Shown here one piece after another: positions 28,242-37,142 of a DNA stretch of 64,000 nt. Below the pieces are notes generated by a model. It saw only the letters and a program-made list of their open reading frames with translations, was not told the origin of the DNA and searched no databases. This DNA is from JAUWKC01 sp035527845 (GTDB lineage Bacteria; Planctomycetota; Phycisphaerae; Sedimentisphaerales; Anaerobacaceae): NCBI GenBank assembly GCA_035527845.1, contig DATKZT010000079.1:17362-81361 (forward strand), written 5' to 3'. The first letter of the stretch is position 1. The number at the start of each line of letters is the position of its first letter. The translations under genes and the position numbers were made by a program.

Positions 28242-28290
28242 AGTACTGGATGCAGTCTCGACTTTCTACTCTTTGCCCGCGGCGGGGCAC

Positions 28291-28806
28291 GCTGCTGACA
28301 ATGACTGCACCCGTAGGGAGCATCCAAGCAAGGCTTCCGGGTTTGCACCAGGCAACAAGATTCGCCTATTTCAGCAGCCGAATATGTCTTCACCGTTTCG
28401 CAGAGGTGGAGGCGGTGGTTCTTTTACGCATTTAGTCTTTTGTAACAGGAGAACTCAAATGGATGCTGACATGTATCGGTCGGGCTTGGGCAAGGTGAGC
28501 GCCAGCAAGGGGTGTATTGTGGAAGATCGAGGGGCGCTGAGGCATGCAAGTCGTTCCGGCGGCGCCTACCTTTTCTCGGACACGGAAGTTGGGGCCTTGC
28601 CGCTGGTTTTGCTTGGTACGGAAAACGGGATGTCCGAATGGCTGCTCAACAACAAGCATTGCCGTATTGAGAACCGCCTCGAGGACCTTCCCGATATCTA
28701 CGTTGGCGTTACTCGATATAAAGCGGGCAGTCGATTCAGAGCGATTTCTCCCGTGGGCGACACCGCCACAGAGCTCGTCAAACAGGTTACCGGCTTCGGC
28801 CTTGCA
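28291..28806 (+). repeat. Direct repeat, copy 2 (~515 bp)
   Basis: Partner of 26188-26703. It includes the non-coding leader, a functional AGGAG ribosome-binding site (degraded in copy 1) and the first ~116 codons of the intact gene. The two copies are 2.1 kb apart in the same orientation and flank the 375-aa gene. Confidence 0.85.
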
Positions 28807-29097
28807 ATGTACCCCGGCATGGGCGCCGGCACCGCCTACAAGGCGATTAGGGGCGTTTTCAAGGAGGTGCCCGACGCCATTGCAAACCTTTTCGACAACC
28901 TTGGATGGCTTACCAAAAAAAAGAAGATGATTTCATGGAAAGAACGAGGGCCTGCGAAGATAAAAGGAGAAGCGACAAAGTGGTATGTGAGGTTCGCTTA
29001 TATCGAGGAGGCAGGTATGGAAAAGGTTGCGACGGGCAAGCTGACTTTCCCTGTCCTGTACACCTACCTTAACCTGCATTACAACCTTTTTGTTTGA
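28459..29097 (+). CDS. Unrecognised 212-aa protein, paired with the 375-aa gene
   Basis: The intact member of a duplicated gene. AGGAG lies six bases before ATG 28459. The protein is soluble, with no signal peptide. The N-terminal 115 residues, shared with the broken copy, include 'GCIVEDRGALRHASRSGGAYLFSDTE' and 'LGTENGMSEWLLNNKHCRIENRLEDLPDIYVGVTRY'. The unique C-terminal part has a glycine-rich 'MYPGMGAGTAYKAI', a 'KKKKMISWKERG' basic stretch and a hydrophobic, aromatic ending. No family is recognised. It starts 217 bases after the 375-aa gene on the same strand; the pair may be an effector and its immunity or accessory protein, but nothing in the sequence proves it. Confidence 0.65.
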   Translation: MDADMYRSGLGKVSASKGCIVEDRGALRHASRSGGAYLFSDTEVGALPLVLLGTENGMSEWLLNNKHCRIENRLEDLPDIYVGVTRYKAGSRFRAISPVGDTATELVKQVTGFGLAMYPGMGAGTAYKAIRGVFKEVPDAIANLFDNLGWLTKKKKMISWKERGPAKIKGEATKWYVRFAYIEEAGMEKVATGKLTFPVLYTYLNLHYNLFV

Positions 29098-29220
29098 TGC
29101 GCCAATCCGCCGCCCGAAGGTGTTGTCTTGGCAGATTCGTCTGAGTTCGGTGCGTCCGGAAAAACGAGCAGGCCTTCCCGGGGCGACAACATGACCAAGT
29201 ACAAGTGCGGGGAGATGGCT

Positions 29221-30735
29221 ATGGCAGAATCTTCTAAGGCGACTGTATTCCATCTGGACCGGCCGTTCGAGGACAGGACATTCAGGAAGGTCATGGAGGA
29301 TGCAGGGTATTGCGAGACGGCATTAGCTGAGACGTTGGGCATATCGTGTGCGCACGAGCGGCAGGACGTGGAGGTTGTCTATCGGCGAGTCAGGACGGAC
29401 AGCTCTTATAATATCCTTGTCCGGCTGTTCTGGCTGGGCCGGCCGGTACCCGAATCGGTTGTGCAAAGGGTGCTGCCCGGCTTGAACCTCGAAGAACTGG
29501 AAGGAATCGGCCTGCTGGACCATCGGGACCACATGGTCCGCTCCAATGCCAAGTTGGGACCCTACCACAACTTGCTTCTGGCCAGCGACTTCGGGCCGGA
29601 ACTTCATCGTGACCTGCCCGCCGACCACGTGCTCGGCGTGGGCGCCGCATCCGTGACTCTTGCCAATTTGACGGTCCGCCGAAAGGTCGATACCGCACTT
29701 GACCTCGGCTGTGGCGCGGGCATACAGGCGTTTCTGGCCGCCCGTCACGCCGACCACGTCATCGGGACCGATACCAATCCACGCGCACTGAATTTTGCCG
29801 AATTCAATGCGAGGCTTAACGCAATAGAGAATGTCAAATGGCGGCAGGGTAGTTTCTACGAGCCGGTTGGTGAGCAGCGGTTCGACCTGATAGTAACCAA
29901 TCCGCCGTTCGTGATTTCGCCGGAATTGCGGTTTGTTTTTCGAGATACCAACCTTCCGGGCGATGCCGTATCCGAGAAGGTTCTGCGCGGAGCCGGCGAG
30001 AAGCTCAACCAAGGCGGTTTTGCCTGCATACTTTTCAACTGGCACCATAAGAACGATGAGGATTGGGATTCTCGACCGCGAAGCTGGGTCTGCGACACAG
30101 GCTGCGATGCGTGGATGATGTGCTTCAAGTCCACAGAGCCGTTGGTCTATGCAGCCGACTGGCTGGGCACCAGCGTGGGGCGAAGTTCACCGGCCTACGG
30201 ACGTTATCTCGACGAGTGGATGGCCTATTATGAAGAGATGGGCATCGGCAGAATCAGCGCCGGAGCAATGGTTTTGCGAAGACGAAGCGGACAAGACAAT
30301 TGGTTCCGAGCCCACGCCATCGACAAAGGCCGCGGCACAGGCTCCAGTGCCGAACAGATCGAGCGAATATTCGCTGCGGAAGACGTGCTCCAGGCACTCG
30401 ATGATAAGGCCTTGCTGGAGCAACGTCTGCTTTTTGACAAGAATCACCTGCTGGAGCACCGGCTGCGAGCTGAAAACGGCCGGTGGGTCCTCTGCGGCGC
30501 ACACCTGCACGCCTCCGAGGGGATTCCGTTTGCCGGGAACGTGGACATGTATATCGCGAACCTCTTGGCCGGCTGCGACGGCCGTCGAACTTTGCGAGAG
30601 CTCATCGCGGCAACGGCAGGTCTCTTGAAGGCCAATCCGGAGCAGCTTACACCCGCCTGTCTGGAAACGGTTCGCAAGCTCATGCAGTCCGGCTTTCTGA
30701 TTGTGGCGGGCAAGCTGGGTGAGTCGGCCAGGTAG
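29221..30735 (+). CDS. Class I SAM-dependent methyltransferase with NPPF motif
   Basis: The 504-residue protein contains a Rossmann methyltransferase. Motif I is 'DLGCGAGIQAFLAA' near residue 160, an acidic 'GTDTNPRAL' ends strand beta-2, and 'DLIVTNPPF' near 222-229 is the catalytic (N/D)PP(Y/F) motif of N-methyltransferases acting on Gln or Asn side chains or adenine (PrmC/HemK-like and 'MTS' small-methyltransferase group). A ~150-residue N-terminal domain and a ~200-residue C-terminal winged-helix-like region are additional. The architecture recalls DUF7059-type methyltransferases, but I am unsure. ATG 29221 with GGGGAG upstream is preferred; longer in-frame starts exist back to 29128. Its position between the T6SS arms is unusual; the substrate is unknown. 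Confidence 0.8.
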   Translation: MAESSKATVFHLDRPFEDRTFRKVMEDAGYCETALAETLGISCAHERQDVEVVYRRVRTDSSYNILVRLFWLGRPVPESVVQRVLPGLNLEELEGIGLLDHRDHMVRSNAKLGPYHNLLLASDFGPELHRDLPADHVLGVGAASVTLANLTVRRKVDTALDLGCGAGIQAFLAARHADHVIGTDTNPRALNFAEFNARLNAIENVKWRQGSFYEPVGEQRFDLIVTNPPFVISPELRFVFRDTNLPGDAVSEKVLRGAGEKLNQGGFACILFNWHHKNDEDWDSRPRSWVCDTGCDAWMMCFKSTEPLVYAADWLGTSVGRSSPAYGRYLDEWMAYYEEMGIGRISAGAMVLRRRSGQDNWFRAHAIDKGRGTGSSAEQIERIFAAEDVLQALDDKALLEQRLLFDKNHLLEHRLRAENGRWVLCGAHLHASEGIPFAGNVDMYIANLLAGCDGRRTLRELIAATAGLLKANPEQLTPACLETVRKLMQSGFLIVAGKLGESAR

Positions 30736-30763
30736 ACCCTAAGGGTGGGCGTTCCTGGGCGAG

Positions 30764-30796
30764 CGGCGCCCGACTGCCGGCAGCGTCGCCTTTTTT
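30764..30796 (+). terminator. Weak candidate terminator after the methyltransferase
   Basis: GGCG (from 30764) and CGCC (to 30790) bracket the palindrome CTGCCGGCAG, followed by TTTTTT (30791-30796). The stem is imperfect, so the call is tentative. The rest of 30736-31048 holds the clpV promoter and no gene. Confidence 0.35.
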
Positions 30797-30897
30797 ATCG
30801 GCAAGAATGCCCTCGTCGGTCAGTGTCAGGCAAGTTTTCAGCAAATGATTTCCAATTACTCGCGCCGGGGTTCTGCCCGATCGAGCCGTAAAAAAGA

Positions 30898-30925
30898 TTG
30901 ACACAGTCGAACAAGCTGGTATAAG
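30898..30925 (+). promoter_or_regulatory. Promoter of the plus-strand T6SS arm (clpV)
   Basis: TTGACA (30898-30903) and TATAAG (30920-30925) are separated by 16 bases, a strong sigma70-like match. The predicted leader before clpV ATG 31049 is about 115 bases. Confidence 0.55.
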
Positions 30926-31048
30926 AGATGGGCAGGCGCGGCGAGACCGAGCGTCAAAGAACTGCAAATCGGGCGGCGGCTTCGCCCCTGCTTACAGGCT
31001 GAAGCCTATGATTAACTGCACAAGCAATAGCGACAAGGGGATCCAGTA

Positions 31049-33838
31049 ATGGCCGACATAAACCGCGCATCACTATTTGGCAAACTCAACAGTCTTGGCT
31101 ATAAAGCTATCGAAAGCGCCACAGTCTTCTGTAAGCTGCGAGGCAACCCGTACGTGGAGCTGGTGCATTGGCTGCACCAGATTATCAAGCTGCCGGATTC
31201 GGACATCCACCACATTATACGGCACTTCGACGTGAACCCCTCGCGTCTTGCGGCGGACATGACCGCCGAGCTGGACCGGCTGCCCCGCGGAGCAACCTCG
31301 ATATCGGATCTTTCCTCCCACCTTGAAGAAGCAGTCGAGCGCGGATGGGTTTACGGGAGCCTGCTGTTCGGCGAGTCACAGATCCGCACCGGTCACCTCA
31401 TCGTCGGCATCCTCAAGACCAGCGGGCTCAAGAACGTTCTTCTTCGAATCTCGAAGGAATTCGACAAAATCAAGCTCGAACAGTTGACGGACGGGTTTGC
31501 GAAAATAGTCGGCGGCTCCCCGGAGGAATCGCTGGCAGCAACCGACGGCAGCAGCTTCAAGGCACAGTCGGAAGCTGCCGCTGCTGCCGGAGAAATGGCG
31601 CCGGCTGCCATGGGTAAGCAGGAAGCATTATCGCGGTTCTCGGTCGACCTTACTGAAAAAGCACGCAGTGGGGAGATGGATCCCATAGTCGGGCGAGATG
31701 GTGAAATCAGGCAGATTGTCGATATCCTGATGCGCCGGCGTCAGAACAATCCGATTCTCACCGGCGAGGCGGGAGTTGGCAAGACAGCGGTCGTCGAAGG
31801 CTTTGCCCAGAGAATATCAGCGGGCGACGTGCCGCCATCGTTAAAAGATGTCTCCGTGCGCGTGCTGGACGTGGGTCTGCTGCAGGCCGGCGCCAGTATG
31901 AAAGGAGAGTTCGAAAATCGCCTGCGTCAGGTCATTGAGGAGGTGCAAAGCTCACCCAAACCCATAATTCTGTTCATCGACGAAGCTCATACTCTTATCG
32001 GTGCCGGCGGGGCGGCAGGCACCGGAGATGCCGCAAATCTGCTCAAGCCCGCCCTGGCTCGGGGTACTTTGCGCACAATTGCCGCCACCACGTGGTCCGA
32101 GTACAAGAAGTACATAGAGAAGGACCCGGCGCTTACCCGCAGATTCCAGGTGGTCAAGGTCGACGAGCCCGAAGAAGAGAGGGCGTTAATCATGATGAGG
32201 GCGCTGGCCTGCAACCTTGAGAGACATCACCGGGTTCAAATCCTGGATGAGGCGCTGGAGGCTGCGGTCCGGCTTTCGCACCGGTATATCCCCGAGCGTC
32301 AGCTGCCGGACAAGGCGGTTAGTCTGACCGACACGGCCTGTGCGAGAGTGGCCATAAGCCAACATGCGGTGCCTCCGGAATTGGACGACTGCCGTCGGCG
32401 AATTCAGGCATTGGAAACAGAGATGGAAATCATCGGCCGAGAAACCGCCACCGGTGTGGACCACAGGAAGCGCGAGTCTGAAATAACCGATAAGCTTGAG
32501 CTCGAAACAAAAAGACGCGCTGAGCTGGAAGATCGCTGGTCAAAGGAAAAGGTCTTGGTTGACTCTATTCTGGATATCCGCGCAAAACTGCGCAAGAGCG
32601 GCGAAGGAACGATTGAACAGTCAGAACAGGCCGAGAAAAAAGGCCCCAAGACGAAAAAGGAGCCGAAGCAGGTAACCGTAGCTGACGTCCCTGCCGCCAA
32701 ATCCGCCGAGACAACCGGAGAAAAAACGAGCGCCGAAGAGCAATTCGACAGAGAAGAATTGCTAAGGCAGCTCAAGGACCAGCAGGGACAGCTCAAGGAC
32801 CTGCAGGGTGAGAGGCCCTTGATTCTACCGTGCGTCGATGCCCAGGCGGTCGGTTCGGTGGTGGCCGATTGGACGGGAATTCCCGTCGGCGGAATGGTTA
32901 AGAATGAGATCGAAGCGGTTCTGCATCTGGATGACAAGCTCCGCCAACGTGTTATAGGCCAGGACCACGCGCTGGCGGCAGTCGCCAAGCGTATCAAGAC
33001 CGCGCGCGCCGGAATAGAAAATCCCAATCGACCAATTGCGGTTATGTTCCTGGTGGGTCCAAGCGGCGTGGGCAAAACCGAAACGGCGCTTGCCCTGGCG
33101 GAAGCTTTGTACGGCGGTGAGAACAACCTGATTACCATCAATATGAGCGAGTTCCAGGAAGCTCACACCGTTTCCACTCTAAAAGGCTCGCCTCCCGGGT
33201 ATGTCGGTTACGGCGAAGGCGGCGTCCTGACCGAAGCGGTGCGCCGACGCCCATACAGCATTGTACTGCTTGACGAGGTGGAAAAAGCCCATCGTGACGT
33301 CCACGAGATATTCTTCCAGGTGTTCGACAAAGGGCAGATGGAAGATGCTGAGGGACGCCTCATTGATTTCAGAAATACAATCATCCTGCTGACCAGCAAT
33401 GTCGGCACTGACCTGATTATGGATATGTGCAAAGACCCGAAGCTAATGCCCGACCCCGATGGCGTGTGCAAGGCCCTGCGCAAACCGTTGCTTCAGGTCT
33501 TTCCGGCCGCTCTGCTTGGTCGGCTTGTCGTTGTGCCTTATTATCCGATCAGCGACGAGACACTAAGGCTTATCATTCGGCTACAACTGGGCCGGATTGG
33601 TCGCCGCACCATGCAGAACCACAAGATACCATTTACGTACGATGACAAAGTCGTTGAGCTTATCGCGGGCCGTTGTACCGAAGTTGAAAGCGGCGCCCGA
33701 ACGGTTGACGCTATTCTGACTAATACTCTGCTGCCGGAAATCAGTCAGGAACTCCTGACCCGGCTTATGGAAGGGAAAACTGCAAAACGTGTGCATGTGG
33801 GAGCCAAAGACAGCGAGTTCACCTATTCGTTTGACTAA
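31049..33838 (+). CDS. clpV: T6SS sheath-recycling ATPase ClpV (TssH)
   Basis: The 929-residue AAA+ unfoldase extracts TssBC subunits after sheath contraction. An N-terminal Clp-N-like domain (1-170) precedes the first AAA module: Walker A GEAGVGKT at about 236, Walker B ILFIDEAHT at about 307. The second module has GPSGVGKTE at about 670 and VLLDEVEKAH at about 739. ClpV rather than housekeeping ClpB is supported by the T6SS setting and the divergent N-terminal domain. Between the modules, residues about 514-590 form a very charged K/E/Q-rich insert replacing part of the usual middle domain. It opens the plus-strand T6SS arm. Confidence 0.93.
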   Translation: MADINRASLFGKLNSLGYKAIESATVFCKLRGNPYVELVHWLHQIIKLPDSDIHHIIRHFDVNPSRLAADMTAELDRLPRGATSISDLSSHLEEAVERGWVYGSLLFGESQIRTGHLIVGILKTSGLKNVLLRISKEFDKIKLEQLTDGFAKIVGGSPEESLAATDGSSFKAQSEAAAAAGEMAPAAMGKQEALSRFSVDLTEKARSGEMDPIVGRDGEIRQIVDILMRRRQNNPILTGEAGVGKTAVVEGFAQRISAGDVPPSLKDVSVRVLDVGLLQAGASMKGEFENRLRQVIEEVQSSPKPIILFIDEAHTLIGAGGAAGTGDAANLLKPALARGTLRTIAATTWSEYKKYIEKDPALTRRFQVVKVDEPEEERALIMMRALACNLERHHRVQILDEALEAAVRLSHRYIPERQLPDKAVSLTDTACARVAISQHAVPPELDDCRRRIQALETEMEIIGRETATGVDHRKRESEITDKLELETKRRAELEDRWSKEKVLVDSILDIRAKLRKSGEGTIEQSEQAEKKGPKTKKEPKQVTVADVPAAKSAETTGEKTSAEEQFDREELLRQLKDQQGQLKDLQGERPLILPCVDAQAVGSVVADWTGIPVGGMVKNEIEAVLHLDDKLRQRVIGQDHALAAVAKRIKTARAGIENPNRPIAVMFLVGPSGVGKTETALALAEALYGGENNLITINMSEFQEAHTVSTLKGSPPGYVGYGEGGVLTEAVRRRPYSIVLLDEVEKAHRDVHEIFFQVFDKGQMEDAEGRLIDFRNTIILLTSNVGTDLIMDMCKDPKLMPDPDGVCKALRKPLLQVFPAALLGRLVVVPYYPISDETLRLIIRLQLGRIGRRTMQNHKIPFTYDDKVVELIAGRCTEVESGARTVDAILTNTLLPEISQELLTRLMEGKTAKRVHVGAKDSEFTYSFD

Positions 33839-33945
33839 GCCACAAGTGTGGCGACGCAGAACAGATAAAAGGCCGGCGCTTGTAAGAACAGAGCACAGGC
33901 GCAGGTTAAAGTGTCCCTTATATGAAATAGGCTGACATTACGAAA

Positions 33946-36039
33946 ATGGCTGAGAAACCCGCGCAACAACATAGAGAGGCTGAAGTAATAACCCCCTTGG
34001 GCAAGGACGTTGTCCTGCTGACGAGCATGTCGGGCGCCGAGCGGCTCGGCCGGCTCTTCGAATATCAGTTGGAGCTGGCCAGCACGAACCATCAAATAAA
34101 CGCTGCTGATATCGTCGGTCAGAACGTAAGTATCCGCCTTGATCTGCCGGCAGGTGAACCTCGCTATTTCAATGGTTTTGTAAGCTGCTTTACACAGGCG
34201 CCGGCGTCGGGCCGACTTGCCCGCTATCGTGCAACCGTTGTGCCGTGGCTTTGGTTTCTGACCCGAACCGCGGACTGCCGAATCTTCCAGGAGAAGAAAG
34301 TCCCGGATATTATCAAGGAAGTGTTCAGAAATCACGGGCTCACGGACTTCGAGGACCGTCTGAGCGGTAAATACCGTGTGTGGGAATACTGCGTGCAGTA
34401 CCGCGAAACAGACTTTGACTTCGTCAGTCGCCTCATGGAACAGGAGGGCATGTACTATTTCTTCGAGCACGACAACGGCAAGCATATAATGGTTTTGGCC
34501 GATTCTCCCAGTGCTCATGAGGCTTATCCTGAGTATGACACAATCAAGTATGGGCCTGCCGATGAGAGAGTTGCAGATGAGCGATATGTCACGGCCTGGA
34601 CTATCGAGACCCGTGTTCAACCTGGCTCTTATGCGTTGAAGGATTTCGATTTCAAGAATACAAGAAAGGACCTGTTGGCAAGGGCGCAAGTTGCCCGTCC
34701 GCATGAGGGGGCGGATTTCGAAATTTATGATTATCCCGGTGAATACACCGAGACCAATGAAGGGGAAAACTACGCAAAAATACGCATCGAGGAGCTGCAG
34801 GCCCAGTATGAAGTAATCTCGGCGGCTTCCGATGCCCGTGGTATCTGCACAGGCTGCACGTTCTCCCTTACAGAGCATCCCCGCGCCGACCAGAACCGCG
34901 AATACATGGTTACCTCAGCAGAGTACAAGGTGGACATGGGCGAATTTTACTCTGCTGGTGAGGGAAGCGGCGAGCTCGATTACTCGGTCAGCTTTACCGC
35001 TATCTATGCGAAGCAGCCGTTTCATGCGCCCCGCACTACGCCCAAACCCTCTATTCCGGGTCCGCAGACCGCGATAGTTGTCGGCTCTTCCAAGGAGGAG
35101 ATTGACACCGACGAGCATGGCCGCGTCAAGGTACAGTTCCACTGGGACCGTTACGGCAAGTGCGACCAAAACAGCTCCTGCTGGATAAGGGTGGCACAGA
35201 TCTGGGCCGGCAAGAAATGGGGGGCGATGTATATTCCTCGTATCGGCCAAGAAGTCATCGTTGAATTTCTTGAAGGCGACCCGGACCAGCCGATCATAAC
35301 CGGCAGGGTCTATAACGGCCAGGCCATGCCGCCATACGACCTGCCATCCAATAAGACGATGTCAACGCTCAAATCCAATTCCAGCAAGGGTGGCAAAGGC
35401 TTCAACGAAATCCGCTTCGAGGACAAGACTGGCGAGGAGCAAATCTTCATCCACGCCGAGAAGAACAAGGATATCCGTGTCAAGAACGACGCAAAGGAGT
35501 GGATTGGGAAGGACCGGCACCTGATTGTCAAAGGCGACCAACTCGAGGAAGTCGGCGGCGACAAACATCTGACCGTGAAAGGAGACCAAAACGAAAAGAT
35601 TAAAGGAAGCGTTTCTCTTGATGCGGGGATGGACTTGCAGCAGAAGGTGGGCATGAAATATGGGCTGGAAGCCGGCATGGACGTCCATATCAAGGGTGGA
35701 ATGAAGGTGATCATTGAGGCCGGTGTGCAGTTGAGCCTAAAAGCAGCCGGAGGTTTTGTGGATATTGGTCCGGCTGGTGTGGCCATTTCCGGACCGATGG
35801 TAATGATCAACAGCGGTGGTGCGGCCGGTGCGGGTTCCGGCTGTTCACCGGATGCCGCCAAGCTGCCCAAGGAAGCCGACACCGCAGAGCCGGGGCAGGT
35901 GAGCGAGCCGCCCAAGGCCCCCAAACCGCCTGCACCGGTGAAGTTCAGCCCGCAGGCGACCACGCTCCAAGAGGCGGCAAAAGACGGCACGCCTTTCTGT
36001 GAAGAGTGTGAAAAAGCAAAGAAGCAGCAGGCCGGATAG
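33946..36039 (+). CDS. vgrG: T6SS spike protein VgrG (TssI)
   Basis: The 697-residue protein has the VgrG fold. A gp27-like region (1-370) contains 'MSGAERLGRLFEYQLELAS', 'CQYRETDFDFVSRLMEQEGMYYFFEH'-type sequence (here 'VQYRETDFDFVSRLMEQEG') and 'NFEVTS'-like strands. A gp5-like OB domain contains 'IDTDEHGRVKVQFHWDRYGK' and 'IPRIGQEVIVEFLEGDPDQPIITGRVYN'. A beta-helix stalk of short GDQ/GGD repeats follows. No toxin domain is fused. The tail after the stalk is a ~65-residue Pro/Ala/Lys linker ending in a CEEC pair seven residues from the terminus. It heads the effector cassette. Confidence 0.95.
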   Translation: MAEKPAQQHREAEVITPLGKDVVLLTSMSGAERLGRLFEYQLELASTNHQINAADIVGQNVSIRLDLPAGEPRYFNGFVSCFTQAPASGRLARYRATVVPWLWFLTRTADCRIFQEKKVPDIIKEVFRNHGLTDFEDRLSGKYRVWEYCVQYRETDFDFVSRLMEQEGMYYFFEHDNGKHIMVLADSPSAHEAYPEYDTIKYGPADERVADERYVTAWTIETRVQPGSYALKDFDFKNTRKDLLARAQVARPHEGADFEIYDYPGEYTETNEGENYAKIRIEELQAQYEVISAASDARGICTGCTFSLTEHPRADQNREYMVTSAEYKVDMGEFYSAGEGSGELDYSVSFTAIYAKQPFHAPRTTPKPSIPGPQTAIVVGSSKEEIDTDEHGRVKVQFHWDRYGKCDQNSSCWIRVAQIWAGKKWGAMYIPRIGQEVIVEFLEGDPDQPIITGRVYNGQAMPPYDLPSNKTMSTLKSNSSKGGKGFNEIRFEDKTGEEQIFIHAEKNKDIRVKNDAKEWIGKDRHLIVKGDQLEEVGGDKHLTVKGDQNEKIKGSVSLDAGMDLQQKVGMKYGLEAGMDVHIKGGMKVIIEAGVQLSLKAAGGFVDIGPAGVAISGPMVMINSGGAAGAGSGCSPDAAKLPKEADTAEPGQVSEPPKAPKPPAPVKFSPQATTLQEAAKDGTPFCEECEKAKKQQAG

Positions 36040-36065
36040 CGAATCACCGGATTTCGGAGAATTTG

Positions 36066-36611
36066 ATGAGCGAAAAAGTTGTAACCAGGTCGCTTGTCCA
36101 ACATTTGTTTTCACAACCTGAGACCAGCTTGTACACAGTCCTTGATGGTGCGTCCGTCCCGGAGCTGCCGCAGATACTCTGGGAGCACGAACCAGAGCAT
36201 ATTTGCCTCTACCGCGGCGAGCTTGAGCCGGATATGGCCGCAGTCGCACCCTACCTGGTCAAACTCGAATATGACCACCCCTGCACTAAACTGGTATGTG
36301 AGCAAGGCTGGGGCAAACATTGGGGCATCTTCGTAATTACGCCTGTTGAAGTGGATATCCGCATGCTGCGCGGGCACTTTCGCAGGTTTTTGATGGTCTA
36401 TGACCCGGATGGAAAGCTTATATATTTTCGCTACTATGACCCGCGCGTGCTCAGGGTGTACTTGCCGACCTGCAATGCTGAGGAGATAAGGATCGTCTTT
36501 GGCCCGATAAGTTCCTATGTGCTTGAGGACGAAGACCCGTCCGTACTTTTGCGGTTTTCGTCCGATGCCGAAAGGGTCCGGGACGAAAAAGTACCACTTG
36601 CACAAGTGTAG
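36066..36611 (+). CDS. DUF4123-type T6SS effector adaptor
   Basis: The 181-residue protein fits the DUF4123 (Tap/TEC) chaperone family, which loads a cognate effector onto VgrG. Supporting features are 'LYTVLDGASVPELPQIL', a central 'GKHWGIFVITPVEVDIRMLRGHFRRFLMVYDPDGKLIYFRYYDPRVLRVYLPTC' style region containing the signature 'H.R.fl.v..p.G..v.fRyyDPrvl..yLp', and the gene order directly after vgrG. GGAG precedes ATG 36066. Adaptors of this family are specific for effectors encoded immediately downstream, which points to the 501-residue protein at 37143 as cargo. Confidence 0.88.
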   Translation: MSEKVVTRSLVQHLFSQPETSLYTVLDGASVPELPQILWEHEPEHICLYRGELEPDMAAVAPYLVKLEYDHPCTKLVCEQGWGKHWGIFVITPVEVDIRMLRGHFRRFLMVYDPDGKLIYFRYYDPRVLRVYLPTCNAEEIRIVFGPISSYVLEDEDPSVLLRFSSDAERVRDEKVPLAQV

Positions 36612-36629
36612 TAAGTAACCGAGTAAAAC

Positions 36630-37109
36630 ATGCTAACAATTCGCAAAGAGCAGACCGACAAATTCGGGCCGCAGGCCGCAAAGACCTTCGAACCGACTCC
36701 GACCCCCACCTTTAGAATGTTGCATATCCGCAAAGAACAAATAGACGTCTTTCAGCAACAGGCAGAAATTAACTTCGTCGACTATGTTGCAAAACAACTC
36801 CGCAACAACCATGCCGAAGCCGTGAAGGATGTGCTCGAAGACAAGTTCTATAAAAGGATAGAGTACGGGATACGACGCGCCAGGGAATATGGACTTACAT
36901 GGAAGAACAACCTCAGCACGTTTGTGACACTCATGTTCGTGATTGCCCCGGATTTCGACCGGTCCCCCTCGTTTCGGAGGTATCTGACAGCCGAGAGTGT
37001 GCCGCCAAACGATAGAATGGACGTGCTACTCAGAGAAACAACTGAGAACGACTGGCAGAACGCCCAAAAAGCCTCCGCGCCGAACAACTGGCCGGAGGAT
37101 ATGCTCTAA
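36630..37109 (+). CDS. T6SS-cassette protein of the 'IRxEQ' type with a duplicated N-terminus
   Basis: The 159-residue soluble protein resembles small proteins often found in VgrG/PAAR cassettes that begin 'M(L/I).IR.EQ...F...A...F' and continue with an 'RI..GI..A..YGL....L..FV.LMF.i.PdFD..P' core; here 'RIEYGIRRAREYGLTWKNNLSTFVTLMFVIAPDFDRSP' fills that role in two parts. Their function is not known. Unusually, the opening motif appears twice: 'MLTIRKEQTDKFGPQAAKTF' at residue 1 and 'MLHIRKEQIDVFQQQAEINF' at residue 30. The second copy is the one joined to the core, so ATG 36717 could be the ancestral start. It lies 18 bases after the adaptor gene. Confidence 0.7.
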   Translation: MLTIRKEQTDKFGPQAAKTFEPTPTPTFRMLHIRKEQIDVFQQQAEINFVDYVAKQLRNNHAEAVKDVLEDKFYKRIEYGIRRAREYGLTWKNNLSTFVTLMFVIAPDFDRSPSFRRYLTAESVPPNDRMDVLLRETTENDWQNAQKASAPNNWPEDML

Positions 37110-37142
37110 AGCGAAACAGTGTAAACTGAAGGAAGAAAACCT

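Noticed and set aside
26188..28806. Insertion sequence or integrative element flanked by the 515-bp repeats
   Set aside because: No transposase, recombinase, terminal inverted repeats or target-site duplication could be found; the repeats contain gene sequence and look like segmental duplication.
33835..34878. A 347-codon minus-strand ORF opposite vgrG
   Set aside because: vgrG is unambiguous; the antisense ORF arises from codon bias.
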